A program made the position numbers and the translations under genes. A stretch of DNA of 64,000 nucleotides. Source: Haloarcula nitratireducens (GTDB lineage: Archaea > Halobacteriota > Halobacteria > Halobacteriales > Haloarculaceae). Positions 53,867 through 62,931 of the stretch are shown here, one piece after another. The notes below the pieces were generated by a model. That model was not told where the DNA came from. It saw only the letters and a program-made list of their open reading frames with translations, and searched no databases. Location of the stretch: contig NZ_RKLT01000002.1 in assembly GCF_019599505.1 (NCBI RefSeq), positions 186,001 through 250,000 of the forward strand, written 5' to 3'. Every line of letters begins with the position of its first letter. Position 1 is the stretch's first letter.

Positions 53867-55087
53867 GTGCCGACGCCGGAGAGCGAGATAACCGGGGAGC
53901 GGATAGTCGAGTTCATCGCGGAGCTCCAGGAACTCCTCCAGCGACTGGAGGCCACCAGAGGCCGTCTCACGGCGACTATTCTCCTGGTTCTCGTCCTCTT
54001 TCTCAGCATCGTCGTCGCGCCGGCGCTGTTCTCGGAGTTCCGAGGCGCGCTCGGGGACTGGATGCGCTCGGGGCGGATGGGGCGCGGGCTGGAGCGGCTC
54101 GCGTCGCTCACGCCGACGTCGTCTCGGGGCGTGCTGCTCCGCTCGCTCCAGCTGACCGCGCTGTGCCTCGTCGTCGTCTCGTTTCTCATCGTCTGGGACC
54201 TCGTAGACGTCGTCGACGTCGCCGCGCCGATAATCCTGGAGGGGAGTCCGAAACTGTACGCCACGGCACAGAGCGTCCTCCTGGTGCTGTTGGGGTTCGT
54301 CCTCTCCGATCAGTTGAAGCGGAGCATCGACCGACTCAGCCTCGCGCTCGACGACTTCACCGAACACCAAGAGGAGATACTGCTCCGGGTCGGACAGGTG
54401 ACGATCTCCATCGTCATCGGCGTCACCATCCTCGCGATCTGGGGACTGGACATCAGCGGCCTGCTCGTCGGGGCGGGCTTTCTCGGGATCGTCGTCGGCT
54501 TCGCCGCCCGGACGACGCTCGGCTCGCTCATCGCGGGGTTCGTCCTCATGTTCTCCCGACCGTTCACCATCGGCGACTGGGTCGTCATCGGCGAACAGGA
54601 GGGCATCGTCACGGAGATCACCGTCTTCAACACGCGACTCGAGAACTTCGACGGGGAGTTCGTCGTCATCCCGAACGACCGGGTCGGCGACCAGGCGGTC
54701 ACCAACCGGAGTCAGAAGGGGCTGCTCAGACTGACGATGGACCTCGGCGTGGATTACGACACCGACGTGGAGCGAGCGACGGAGTTGGCCCAGGAGACGA
54801 TGGCGGCCGTCGAGGAAGTCGTCGACTCCCCGCCGCCGCAGGTCGTTCCGAAGTCGTTCGGCGATTCGGCCATCGTCCTCGAACTGCGGTTCTGGATCGA
54901 CCACCCGACGCCGCCCCGGAAGTGGCGGGCCATCTCGGCCGTCGTCCGGGAGGTGAAAGCCGCCTTCGACGAGGAGGGGATCTCGATCCCGTTCCCACAG
55001 CGGACGCTTCAGCCCCGAGCGGACGGCGAAGACGGCGCTCCAGAGAGCGTGATCCGCTCGGTGAACGAGAGCGAAGACGGGCAGTGA
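53867..55087 (+). CDS. Small-conductance mechanosensitive channel (MscS family)
   Basis: This protein of about 406 aa has roughly five transmembrane helices, with the pore-lining helix and beta domain in GLLVGAGFLGIVVGFAARTT near residue 198, then LGSLIAGFVLMFSRPFTIGDWV and FNTRLENFDGEFVVIPND. A cytoplasmic alpha-beta domain follows. It releases solutes on hypoosmotic shock. Both GTG 53852 and GTG 53867 are in frame; the second fits the TATA-like CGATAAGG (about 53840-53847). Confidence 0.92.
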   Translation: MPTPESEITGERIVEFIAELQELLQRLEATRGRLTATILLVLVLFLSIVVAPALFSEFRGALGDWMRSGRMGRGLERLASLTPTSSRGVLLRSLQLTALCLVVVSFLIVWDLVDVVDVAAPIILEGSPKLYATAQSVLLVLLGFVLSDQLKRSIDRLSLALDDFTEHQEEILLRVGQVTISIVIGVTILAIWGLDISGLLVGAGFLGIVVGFAARTTLGSLIAGFVLMFSRPFTIGDWVVIGEQEGIVTEITVFNTRLENFDGEFVVIPNDRVGDQAVTNRSQKGLLRLTMDLGVDYDTDVERATELAQETMAAVEEVVDSPPPQVVPKSFGDSAIVLELRFWIDHPTPPRKWRAISAVVREVKAAFDEEGISIPFPQRTLQPRADGEDGAPESVIRSVNESEDGQ

Positions 55088-55143
55088 CCGCGCCGAGGCC
55101 GCCGCGAGCGTATCGGTGTCGCACGGTCTACACGTGACCCGAT

Positions 55144-55464
55144 TCACTCGTCGCGACCGCCGAAGTAGCCGTCGAGGACGAGTCCGGCACCGAGCAGCCA
55201 GCAGCCGACCAGCGCGCCGAGGACGCCGACGTGGAACAGTCGACCGGTGGTGAACCCGCCGACGAGCGGCCCGTCGAGCGCCGCCGCGGCGGCGTCGAGC
55301 GCGACGCCGAGCGTCGCTGCGTCCGCGACCATCCCCGCGAACGTCCCAGCGACGACCGGCAGGGCCCCGACGAGGAGCGCGAGCCCCACACGCGTCGCCG
55401 CGCTACCGACAGCGACTGGATCGATAGTGCCGACCGTCGCGTGCGTCGACCGTCGCTGTGACAT
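55144..55464 (-). CDS. Small three-helix membrane protein
   Basis: This 106-aa protein has hydrophobic segments at about 26-50, 52-70 and 79-98 and a short acidic end, GYFGGRDE. No family is recognised. I chose the ATG at 55464 because a TATA-like box (55488-55495) is 27 nt before it; the longer frame starts upstream of that box. It is convergent with the MscS gene. Confidence 0.7.
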   Translation of the reverse strand: MSQRRSTHATVGTIDPVAVGSAATRVGLALLVGALPVVAGTFAGMVADAATLGVALDAAAAALDGPLVGGFTTGRLFHVGVLGALVGCWLLGAGLVLDGYFGGRDE

Positions 55465-55487
55465 GACAATACATACCACTCCGCGGC

Positions 55488-55495
55488 GTATAAAT
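55488..55495 (-). promoter_or_regulatory. TATA-like box of the small membrane protein gene
   Basis: ATTTATAC on the minus strand lies about 27 nt before the ATG at 55464. Confidence 0.55.
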
Positions 55496-55629
55496 CCCCG
55501 CGAAGGCGAACGTTCACCGTCCGTCGGCGGCTGTGCCACACAGAGCGGGTCTGGTACGGCCTTTTAGCCGATTCAGCCGTCGGCATCGCCTGTCGAAACT
55601 ACTATCCCCGGGCGCACGTACGGGGAGAC

Positions 55630-56214
55630 ATGAGCACTCCGCCGGGGGAGTATTACACCGAAGAACGCTGGCAGAACTGGCTCGATCGCATCGGCGAGGA
55701 GAACGTCGACCCCGAAGACGAGGATTCGGCGCGCCTCCTGTTGAACTTGCAGGACGACACGGCGATCGCCGTCGCGAAGATACTCACCGACTACGAGGAC
55801 GGTGAACTCGACGAGGAGACCGCGCTCGACGAACTCGCGGGCGTCCGCGAGATCGTCCTCGCGGACCTAGAGATGGAAGACGAGGAGACGCTGATGCTGA
55901 TCGACGGCGTCCAGACGTCGCTGCTCTGTGTCTTCTACGCCGCCGAGGAGTACGTCGCCGAGGGCGTCGCCGAGGACGCCTCCGTCGCCGACTACGTCGG
56001 GGCCGCCGCCGACGCCGAGGCCGAGGAGGACTTAGATGCGGCGCTCGGCTACTGCGTGCAGGCCGGGACGCGCATCATCGACGGCGACGAACTCTCGATG
56101 GACGTCGTCGAGGAACTGGACTACGGACTGGTCTCGGAGTGGGTCAACGGGCTCGATAGCCTCCAGACGGCGATGAGCGACCCAGAAGTCGTCGAGGAAG
56201 AAGACGAGGCCTGA
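55630..56214 (+). CDS. DUF2150 family protein
   Basis: This 194-aa, strongly acidic all-helical protein has the family-typical start YYTEERWQNWLDRI, the central LLLNLQDDTAIAVAKIL and VQTSLLCVFYAAEEYV. It is restricted to haloarchaea and related euryarchaea; the function is unknown. It lies 67 bp before the surface-protein gene, which has its own promoter. Confidence 0.87.
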   Translation: MSTPPGEYYTEERWQNWLDRIGEENVDPEDEDSARLLLNLQDDTAIAVAKILTDYEDGELDEETALDELAGVREIVLADLEMEDEETLMLIDGVQTSLLCVFYAAEEYVAEGVAEDASVADYVGAAADAEAEEDLDAALGYCVQAGTRIIDGDELSMDVVEELDYGLVSEWVNGLDSLQTAMSDPEVVEEEDEA

Positions 56215-56281
56215 ATCGGCCAGAACGAGAGCTGATACTGGGGCAGATACCTTTTTACTACCCACTCTGCAACCGGCGTGC

Positions 56282-58579
56282 ATGGATTTCGTCGGGGACG
56301 AGCGGGCACAGTCGGTGCAGATCGGAGCGGTGTTGCTGTTCGCCGTCCTCGTCGTCGCGTTTTCGAGCTATCAGGCGTTCGTCATCCCGGAGCAGAACCG
56401 GGAGGTCGAGTTCAACCACAACCAGCAGGTCCAATCGCAGATGCAGGACCTGCGAAACGCCATCGTCTCGACTCCCGGCGAGACGAGCGCTCGGGCCGTC
56501 TCGGTGTCTCTCGGCACGCGGTATCCGAGTCGGCTGCTCGGTACGAACCCCGGGCCGCCGACGGGCTCGCTTCGGACGAACGGCACCGCCGACCCCGCTC
56601 ACAACGTCACGATTCGCCACGCACGAGCGACCGGCGAGACCGGCGACTACTGGACGGGCGAGACGCGAGCGTACAACACGGGCACTATCGTCTACAGCCC
56701 GAACTACAATGTCTACGGCGAGGCCCCGGAGACGTACTACGAACACTCCGTCGTCTACAACAGATTTCGGGGTGGCGACCTCACGCTGTCCGGGCAGACA
56801 ATCGTCGACGGCACCGATATCACGCTCGTCGCCCTGAACGGGTCGCTGGACCGGAGCTCCGCGGGGTCGACGACGATCGACGTTCGACCGGTTAGTCAGT
56901 CCTCGACGACAGTCGGGGTGACGAACGACGGGCCGGACACGAACGTCTCGGTGTCGTTTCTCTCGCGACTACCGGCGAGCAAGTGGAATGAGACGCTGAG
57001 CGGCGAGTTCGATAGCACCCCTGGCACTGGTGACGACGAGCGGTACATAACAGACGTCTCGGGAACTGACGGTCCCGGACCGTTCGACAACATCACGATA
57101 ACTTTCGAGCAGGGTACCACGTATCAGCTCAGGTTAGTGAAAGCCGGCGTCGGGACGAAAGTCGACGAGGATCCAGCCCGCTATCTAACCGAGATCGGCG
57201 GGAACGCCTCGACGCTCACGCGTGGGGAACGGACAGAACTGACACTCGAGGTCCGTGACGCGTACAATAACCCCGTTCAGAACGTCTCCGTCAACGGGAG
57301 CGTCGCGGGATTGAACAACGGTTCGCTAGTCCGGTCGCGGCGGTACACGAACGAGAACGGCGAGGTCGCATTCGAATACGACTCGACACCGGCGAACGAT
57401 ACCGGGACACACGATGTCGAATTCACTATCGGACCCGATTCACAGTTGGGGGCTGGGTTCGACGGTGGCAGTGCGGACAACGCAGCGATGACGGTCACGC
57501 TCGAACCTGAGTCGTCGGACACTGGTTCCGACGGCGGACGAGTGGTCAGCCGAGCAGATGCGACTGCGCTCGACGGCGACGGTAACGGCGTTCCCGGCGG
57601 ATTCGGCGTCACTGTAGAGAACCAGGTCGGTGGGCCCATCGCCGTGACTGACGTGTCTATCGTGCCCGAAGATTCACGGATTAACGGCCTCTCGGATGAG
57701 GTCAGCGGTGAGGGAGTCGCGCAGTCCGAGCTCGCCATCGAGACGGTCTCATCGGGGGCCGTACGCGCTATCGACGTCCCGGTCCCGCCAGACGAGTACC
57801 TCTATCTGTCGGACCGGGGCGTCACGCTCTCGACCGAGGGGCCACGCGACGAGCGTACCTACAAAACTGGACAGCGGTTCGGCACCGCCGAGACGGACGT
57901 GACCGGGACGGCAGTCGAACTCGCCAACGGAGAGCGAGCCCGGATCACGTTCGCCGAGTTCTGGACGGTCGAGTCCCCGTCTGCGAGTCCGGTCAACGCT
58001 ACCGGAGAGACGTTCCGCGTTAGCGTGACCTACACCACCGGGACTACCCGTGTTTCCGACGAGTTCGTCACAAACGTGTCGCCACGGTCGACCGGCGGTG
58101 GGAGTGGTGGTAGCGGCAGTGGGGGTGGCACCGCGGCCGACCGAGTCAATTACAACGACGACGGGACTGCAGATGGCCCCGGTACCACCGGCGTCCGGTT
58201 TAGTATCGACAACGACGGGACGAGCGACGTATCGGTAACCAGCGTCGCGGTCGACAGCGCCGGCAGCGCGGACGAACTTCTCGAACAGAACGGCGGCAGC
58301 GGCCAGTGGAACCGAGAAGTCTTCATTGATGCGGACAGCAACGGATACCTCGAAACGGGCGACGGAGGTAACGACGAGTACACCCTGGGGAGCGGCGAAA
58401 CGCCGCTTAGTGCAACGGCGACGATAGGTGGTGGACGATCCGCGACGTTCTACCTGTATCAGTTCACCGAACAGGGAGCAGGGGCCAGCGGTGGTTCAGT
58501 CGATATGTCGGGTAACGACGTGACCGTGACAATATACTTCGGTGACGGGTCCTCCAAACAGGTTTCGTTCACTGCTTGA
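56282..58579 (+). CDS. Large pilin-like/secreted surface protein with Ig-like domain
   Basis: This 765-aa protein has a short charged N-terminus then a hydrophobic helix, VQIGAVLLFAVLVVAFSSYQ (residues 12-31), of the archaeal type IV pilin/minor pilin kind. The ectodomain has many NxS/NxT sequons, a Big_1-type Ig domain near residues 305-390 (LEVRDAYNNPVQNVSVNGSV), and a Gly/Ser linker (STGGGSGGSGSGGG near residue 600). A C-terminal beta domain follows. The base composition falls and sequence style changes after about 57.1 kb, suggesting a mosaic or fast-evolving surface gene. A TATA-like TTTTTACTAC lies 27 nt upstream. Confidence 0.75.
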   Translation: MDFVGDERAQSVQIGAVLLFAVLVVAFSSYQAFVIPEQNREVEFNHNQQVQSQMQDLRNAIVSTPGETSARAVSVSLGTRYPSRLLGTNPGPPTGSLRTNGTADPAHNVTIRHARATGETGDYWTGETRAYNTGTIVYSPNYNVYGEAPETYYEHSVVYNRFRGGDLTLSGQTIVDGTDITLVALNGSLDRSSAGSTTIDVRPVSQSSTTVGVTNDGPDTNVSVSFLSRLPASKWNETLSGEFDSTPGTGDDERYITDVSGTDGPGPFDNITITFEQGTTYQLRLVKAGVGTKVDEDPARYLTEIGGNASTLTRGERTELTLEVRDAYNNPVQNVSVNGSVAGLNNGSLVRSRRYTNENGEVAFEYDSTPANDTGTHDVEFTIGPDSQLGAGFDGGSADNAAMTVTLEPESSDTGSDGGRVVSRADATALDGDGNGVPGGFGVTVENQVGGPIAVTDVSIVPEDSRINGLSDEVSGEGVAQSELAIETVSSGAVRAIDVPVPPDEYLYLSDRGVTLSTEGPRDERTYKTGQRFGTAETDVTGTAVELANGERARITFAEFWTVESPSASPVNATGETFRVSVTYTTGTTRVSDEFVTNVSPRSTGGGSGGSGSGGGTAADRVNYNDDGTADGPGTTGVRFSIDNDGTSDVSVTSVAVDSAGSADELLEQNGGSGQWNREVFIDADSNGYLETGDGGNDEYTLGSGETPLSATATIGGGRSATFYLYQFTEQGAGASGGSVDMSGNDVTVTIYFGDGSSKQVSFTA

Positions 58580-58650
58580 CCACTGGTATCGGAACCAGCC
58601 GCTCGACTGCCGTGCGTTACGTCGATCGTCGAACTCTTGGTCGACAGTAT

Positions 58651-58657
58651 CTTATAC
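58651..58657 (+). promoter_or_regulatory. TATA-like box of the HMG-CoA synthase gene
   Basis: CTTATAC lies about 25 nt before the ATG at 58679 and favours it over the in-frame ORF start at 58637. Confidence 0.6.
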
Positions 58658-58678
58658 GCTCGTAGTGACCGTTCTCAC

Positions 58679-60016
58679 ATGACAGCAGTCGGTATCGACG
58701 CGATGGAGATATGGACAGGGAAGCTGAAACTCGACCTCGCCGAGACGTTCGCGCCGGCGCAGGGCGACGACCCCGGGAAGTACACGAAGGGGCTGGGGCT
58801 GCACGCCTCGTCGTTCCCGGACGTCTACGAGGACATCGTGACGATGGCGGCCAACGCCGCGCACCGACTGATGGAGCGCAAGGGTCTCGTACCCGACGAC
58901 GTCGGCCGCATCGACGTGGCCACGGAGTCTTCCTTCGACAACTCCAAACCCGTCTCCACGTACGTCGCCGGTTGTCTCGAACAGGTGTACGACGGCGACT
59001 TCCACCACGCGAACAAGGGCGAGCGGAAGTTCGCGTGTATCTCGGGGACACAGAGCTTAGACGACGCGTACAACTGGATCCGCGCCGGGCGAAACCGCGG
59101 CCGCTCGGCGATCGTCATCGCCACCGACACGGCGCTGTACGCCCGCGACGACCCCGGCGAGGCCACGCAGGGGGCGGGTGCCGTCGCCATGCTCGTCTCG
59201 GAGGACCCCGACCTCGTCGAACTCTCCGCCGAACAGGGCTTCGGCAGCGCCGACGAGACCGACTTCCTCAAGCCGAACCAGCAGTTCCCGTCCGTCGACG
59301 GGAAGCGCTCGGTGAACGTCTACCTCGCCCGGATGCGCGAGGCGCTGGACGACTTCGCGTCGGTGGCCGGCGACATCCACCCCGACGACTATCCGCTGAT
59401 TCCGTTCCACACGCCGTTCCCGGGGATGGTCCGGAAGGCCGCGGCGCTGGGCTACCGTCACATCATCCGCGGGACGGACGTCGAGGACGCCGTCGCGGCG
59501 GAGATCGGCCACCAGCCGATGCGCGAGGACTTCGAGACCGACGACGCGTTCCGCGACGCCATTCGGGAGTACACCGACTCGCTGACCGAGACGGAGCGGT
59601 ACAAGGACTGGTACGCCGACACCATCGACCCGACGCTGGAGATCTCGCGCGAGGTCGGTAACTGGTACACCGGGTCGGTCCACATCGCCCGCGCCGCCGG
59701 CCTGAAACACGCCCGCGAGAACGGCCGCGACTTAGAGGGGAAGCAGCTGCTGGTCGCCTCCTACGGCTCCGGGGCACAGGCGGAGGTCCACGCCGAGACG
59801 GTCGTTCCCGGCTGGGAGGAGGAGATCGCCCAACTGAACATCGACGAGCAGAACCGCGAGCGGTACGACCTCTCCTTCGAGGAGTACGAGCAGATCCACG
59901 ACGTCCACAACCACGACATGGAGGCCGACGTCGAGGAGTTCACCGCGCCGGAATCCGAGTTCGTCTTCGACGGCTGGGGGCGGATGGGTGAGCGGAAGTA
60001 TCGGTACGTGGAGTAG
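58679..60016 (+). CDS. hmgB: Hydroxymethylglutaryl-CoA synthase
   Basis: This 445-aa archaeal HMGS condenses acetoacetyl-CoA and acetyl-CoA in the mevalonate pathway for isoprenoid lipids. DVATESSFDNSKPV has the catalytic Glu (near residue 86) and KFACISGTQSL the nucleophilic Cys (near residue 119). FHTPFPGMVRKAA near residue 245 supplies the conserved His, and LVASYGSGAQAEV lies near residue 360. The start begins MTAVGIDAMEIW. Confidence 0.97.
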   Translation: MTAVGIDAMEIWTGKLKLDLAETFAPAQGDDPGKYTKGLGLHASSFPDVYEDIVTMAANAAHRLMERKGLVPDDVGRIDVATESSFDNSKPVSTYVAGCLEQVYDGDFHHANKGERKFACISGTQSLDDAYNWIRAGRNRGRSAIVIATDTALYARDDPGEATQGAGAVAMLVSEDPDLVELSAEQGFGSADETDFLKPNQQFPSVDGKRSVNVYLARMREALDDFASVAGDIHPDDYPLIPFHTPFPGMVRKAAALGYRHIIRGTDVEDAVAAEIGHQPMREDFETDDAFRDAIREYTDSLTETERYKDWYADTIDPTLEISREVGNWYTGSVHIARAAGLKHARENGRDLEGKQLLVASYGSGAQAEVHAETVVPGWEEEIAQLNIDEQNRERYDLSFEEYEQIHDVHNHDMEADVEEFTAPESEFVFDGWGRMGERKYRYVE

Positions 60017-60138
60017 CGAGGACTGTCTATCGCCTGACGACGGCGAACGAAGTGGACCGTGATAGTAGACCAGCGGAGTAGCGGTTTTCGAAGCATGCAA
60101 GCACGTCTCTGACCCGTCTCGCGTCCAGATGCTCGAAT

Positions 60139-60846
60139 ATGACGCTCACGGTCACCGTTGCTGACGTGCATCAGATGACCCCCGACGTGAAGCAGTTCCG
60201 GCTCGTCGCCGACGACCACACCTTCGAGTATCGGCCCGGACAGCACACGGCCGTCCATTTCGAGAACGACGGCGAGGACGACTCGCGACCCTACACCGCG
60301 GCCAATCTGCCCGGGACCGACCAACTCGTACTCGCCATCAAGCGCTACGACGACGGAAACGGGTCGATGTTCATGCACGAGCGGACGCCGGGCGACGAGC
60401 TCGAGATAGAGGAGGTGGACGGCAACCTCCACGTTCGTGACTTCGACCGCGACGCCGTGTTCGTGGCGACGGGCACCGGTATCACGCCGCTGTATCCGAT
60501 GGTGAAACACTACGCCCGCGAGGGCGAGGGCGACGCTCACCTCCTGTTCGGCGAGCGCGACCAGTCCCACCTCATCTTCCGCGAGAGTCTCGACCAACTC
60601 CGGGCGGAGCACGAGAACGTCAGCGTCGACTACGTCCTCTCCGATGCCGACGACGACCGGGCGTGGAACGGCCGGACGGGACACGTCCAGGACCACCTCC
60701 CCGAAGCGCTGGACGGACTGGACGGCACGGACTTCTACCTCTGCGGCGTCCCCGAGATGGTCGTGGAGACGCGGGACCTCCTCGAAGACGAGGGCGTGGA
60801 CGAGGAGAACATCTACACAGAGGGTTGGGAGGCGGACGCGGCGTAG
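60139..60846 (+). CDS. Ferredoxin-NADP reductase-like flavoprotein
   Basis: This 235-aa protein has an FAD-binding domain with SRPYTAANLP near residue 50 (RxYS/T motif), and an NAD(P)-binding domain with VATGTGITPLYPMVKHY near residue 111 and FYLCGVPEMVVETRDLL near residue 198. It may reduce ferredoxin or another carrier. It lacks an iron-sulfur domain. It lies 122 bp after hmgB. Confidence 0.9.
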   Translation: MTLTVTVADVHQMTPDVKQFRLVADDHTFEYRPGQHTAVHFENDGEDDSRPYTAANLPGTDQLVLAIKRYDDGNGSMFMHERTPGDELEIEEVDGNLHVRDFDRDAVFVATGTGITPLYPMVKHYAREGEGDAHLLFGERDQSHLIFRESLDQLRAEHENVSVDYVLSDADDDRAWNGRTGHVQDHLPEALDGLDGTDFYLCGVPEMVVETRDLLEDEGVDEENIYTEGWEADAA

Positions 60847-60847
60847 C

Positions 60848-61017
60848 GAGGGGCGCGACCGGGGAGGGACCGAAGGCCCCTCAAACAGTCGGGCGGCGTT
60901 GCGGCCCGACGACAGCGAACGGTAGCGAGGCCGCGCTAGCGGCCTCGATAAGTCGAGCGGGCGATGCCCGCGAGATAGTGAACGGGAGCGAGGGACCTCG
61001 TTTCACTCGGTCCCTCG
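60848..61017. repeat. Array of five hairpins in a convergent spacer
   Basis: Successive inverted repeats fill the gap: GAGGGGC/GCCCCTC (60848-60882), GTCGGGC/GCCCGAC (60888-60910), GAGGCCGC/GCGGCCTC (60927-60946), GCGGGC/GCCCGC (60957-60971) and CGAGGGACC/GGTCCCTCG (60989-61017). They alternate with AGCGAACGG/AGCGAG-type linkers resembling the gcvPA-gcvPB repeat. It may act as a bidirectional terminator, mRNA stabiliser or REP/BIME-like element. Confidence 0.75.
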
Positions 61018-61021
61018 CCGA

Positions 61022-61729
61022 CTACGGCAGCGAGTGCAGGCCGTCCAACAGGTCGTCCAGTTCGACGTCGGTGACGGCCAGCGAGAAGTCGTCGATGCGC
61101 GCGAGGTCTTCGGCGTGTTCCCAGACGGCGTCGCCGTCGAGTCCGTGGAGGACGACGGCGTTGGGCGTCGGCGAGACGACCCGGAGCGCCACGAGCGGGG
61201 ACTCGCCGCGCGTAACGTTCGTGAACACGAGGACGCGGTTGGTCGACTGGCCGTACAGTTGGAAGAACTCGTCCGAGGAGAGGCGGGTGATGGCCGCGAT
61301 GGAGTTGATGACGGTGTGGCCGGCGACGGTGTCCTGACTGCCGCGGTGGACCTCCTCGGCGTCGATGGCGTCGTACACCCGCTCGACGCCGACGTTGGCG
61401 GCGTACTCCCGCAGGTCGTGGACCACGTCGCTGTCGAACCCGGCCGAGAGGACGCGGGCGTGCTGGCGGATGTGGTCGCCGCCGCGGTCCTCGTCGATGT
61501 CGAGCAGCGCGCCGACGAGCCGCCGGACGACGTTGATGCCCGGGTTGTCGCGCCGCCCGCTCTCGTAGTCGGAGACGACCGACGGCGAGACGTCCAACTG
61601 GTCGGCTAACTCCGTCTGAGCCACGCCGAAGTCGGTTCGCCACTTCCGCAGCGTCGCCCCCGGTTCGTCGCTCAGGGCCACCTCCCCGGCGATCCTCTCG
61701 GCGAGGTCGTCCCGCGCTGCCCGTGCCAT
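61022..61729 (-). CDS. XRE-type helix-turn-helix transcriptional regulator
   Basis: This 235-aa protein has an N-terminal HTH (about 28-75): LRKWRTDFGVAQTELADQLD then VSPSVVSDYESGRRDNPGI. The C-terminal domain (about 120-235), with FQLYGQSTNRVLVFTNVTRG near residue 155, resembles those of archaeal HTH regulators of unknown ligand. The start at 61729 drops a 21-residue extension. Confidence 0.88.
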   Translation of the reverse strand: MARAARDDLAERIAGEVALSDEPGATLRKWRTDFGVAQTELADQLDVSPSVVSDYESGRRDNPGINVVRRLVGALLDIDEDRGGDHIRQHARVLSAGFDSDVVHDLREYAANVGVERVYDAIDAEEVHRGSQDTVAGHTVINSIAAITRLSSDEFFQLYGQSTNRVLVFTNVTRGESPLVALRVVSPTPNAVVLHGLDGDAVWEHAEDLARIDDFSLAVTDVELDDLLDGLHSLP

Positions 61730-61801
61730 TGGTCCGCAAGGTGGGTTGACTGGGACAAAAGGGTACCGAAACGCGACCCGGACGTCGCTCACGACGGCTC
61801 C

Positions 61802-62392
61802 TCAAGAGACTCGAATCCGTTCCTCGATGACGACGCCGTTCGTGGGCGCGTGGACGACGCGAACGACGAGGGAGTCGCCGCCGTCGAGTGAACACTCGCC
61901 GGTCGAGACGCGGAACTGCGCCGTCTCGCCGGCGGTCCACTCGCCGTCGTCGTCCACGTCGCCCGTGCCGATCGGTCCCTCGACGGCGTCGTAGGAGTTG
62001 TCGAATATGTCGGTCCCGCGGACGAACTCGTCGGTCGGTCGGAGGTCGTCCCCGTCGGCGGGGAGGTTCACCAGTCGACCGGTCTTCCCGCAGGCGTCGC
62101 TCGCGTCGAGGACGATTTCCAGATCTCGCACGCGGAGCGTCTCGCCGCCGAGATGCGTGACCCGAACGACCTGCTCGGTGTATCGACCGCCGCCGGTGCT
62201 GTAGGTTTCGTACTCGCCGCTGGAATGAGCGACGGTCGGTGTTGGCGCGGTCATCTCGTCGGCGTAGCCTAATGCAAGCGCCGACACCGATCCGGCGATA
62301 GCGACCGTCAGTCCGAGCAAGAGGACGACGGCGACGATAGAACTGACCGCTCGCTGATCGGGAGTCGGCGAGCCGGACGGTGTCGGTGACAC
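61802..62392 (-). CDS. Type IV pilin N-terminal domain protein
   Basis: This 196-aa protein begins with a short Pro/Ser segment and DQRAVSSIVAVVLLLGLTVA, the archaeal DUF1628-type pilin signal: cleavage would occur before the AVSS motif. The hydrophobic helix covers about residues 14-38 and an acidic extracellular domain follows. It is probably a surface pilin or related secreted subunit. The start is a GTG at 62392, set by the TATA-like box 27 nt upstream (62415-62426). Confidence 0.85.
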   Translation of the reverse strand: MSPTPSGSPTPDQRAVSSIVAVVLLLGLTVAIAGSVSALALGYADEMTAPTPTVAHSSGEYETYSTGGGRYTEQVVRVTHLGGETLRVRDLEIVLDASDACGKTGRLVNLPADGDDLRPTDEFVRGTDIFDNSYDAVEGPIGTGDVDDDGEWTAGETAQFRVSTGECSLDGGDSLVVRVVHAPTNGVVIEERIRVS

Positions 62393-62414
62393 GGTCCCGA
62401 ATCCTCGCGCCTCC

Positions 62415-62426
62415 GTACAAAAACGG
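62415..62426 (-). promoter_or_regulatory. TATA-like box of the pilin-like gene
   Basis: CCGTTTTTGTAC on the minus strand is centred about 27 nt before the GTG at 62392 and supports that non-ATG start. Confidence 0.5.
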
Positions 62427-62546
62427 TCGGCCTCGGCCCGCCCGAATAACCGATAGACGGGCGTTTCCGGACCGCAGGCGCGGCGTGGCGGACTTGCAGT
62501 TGAAGGCGAAGCTCGGAAACAGAATCCGCCCGACGTCTGAGACGCG

Positions 62547-62897
62547 ATGTCACTGTCAGAGACCGTCTCCGAGATCGACCACCTGAGCGACGAGCAGCGA
62601 GAATGCATCGAGAACTGCAACGAGGCCGCCGAGGTCTGTGAGTGGTGTGCCGACGAGTGCCTCGGCAGCGAGGACATGGAGGAATGTGCCCGCCTCTGTC
62701 GGGACGTCGCCGACATCGCGTCGCTGCACGCCCGGTTCATGGCGCGGGACTCGCAGTTCAGCTCCCAGCTCGCCGAAGCGTGTGCGGACGCCTGCGAGGC
62801 GTGTGCCGACGAGTGCGAGAGCCACGACGCCGACCACTGTCAGCTCTGTGCCGACGTGCTCCGCGACTGCGTGGAGACCTGCCGTGACATGGCCTAA
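62547..62897 (+). CDS. Cys-rich four-helix bundle copper-binding protein (Csp/DUF326-like)
   Basis: This 116-aa protein has 15 Cys spaced along helices: RECIENC, VCEWCADEC, ECARLC, ACADACEACADEC, HCQLC and DCVETC. The periodicity matches Csp-type copper storage proteins, whose four-helix bundles bind Cu(I) through inward-facing Cys. It has no signal peptide, so it would be cytosolic. It probably stores or buffers copper. Confidence 0.87.
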   Translation: MSLSETVSEIDHLSDEQRECIENCNEAAEVCEWCADECLGSEDMEECARLCRDVADIASLHARFMARDSQFSSQLAEACADACEACADECESHDADHCQLCADVLRDCVETCRDMA

Positions 62898-62931
62898 GTC
62901 GGGCGACCGCTCCGACTCGTAGATAGCACGC

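Noticed and set aside
60848..61017. CRISPR-like palindromic repeats
   Set aside because: The stems all differ in sequence, so they are a hairpin array rather than one repeated unit.
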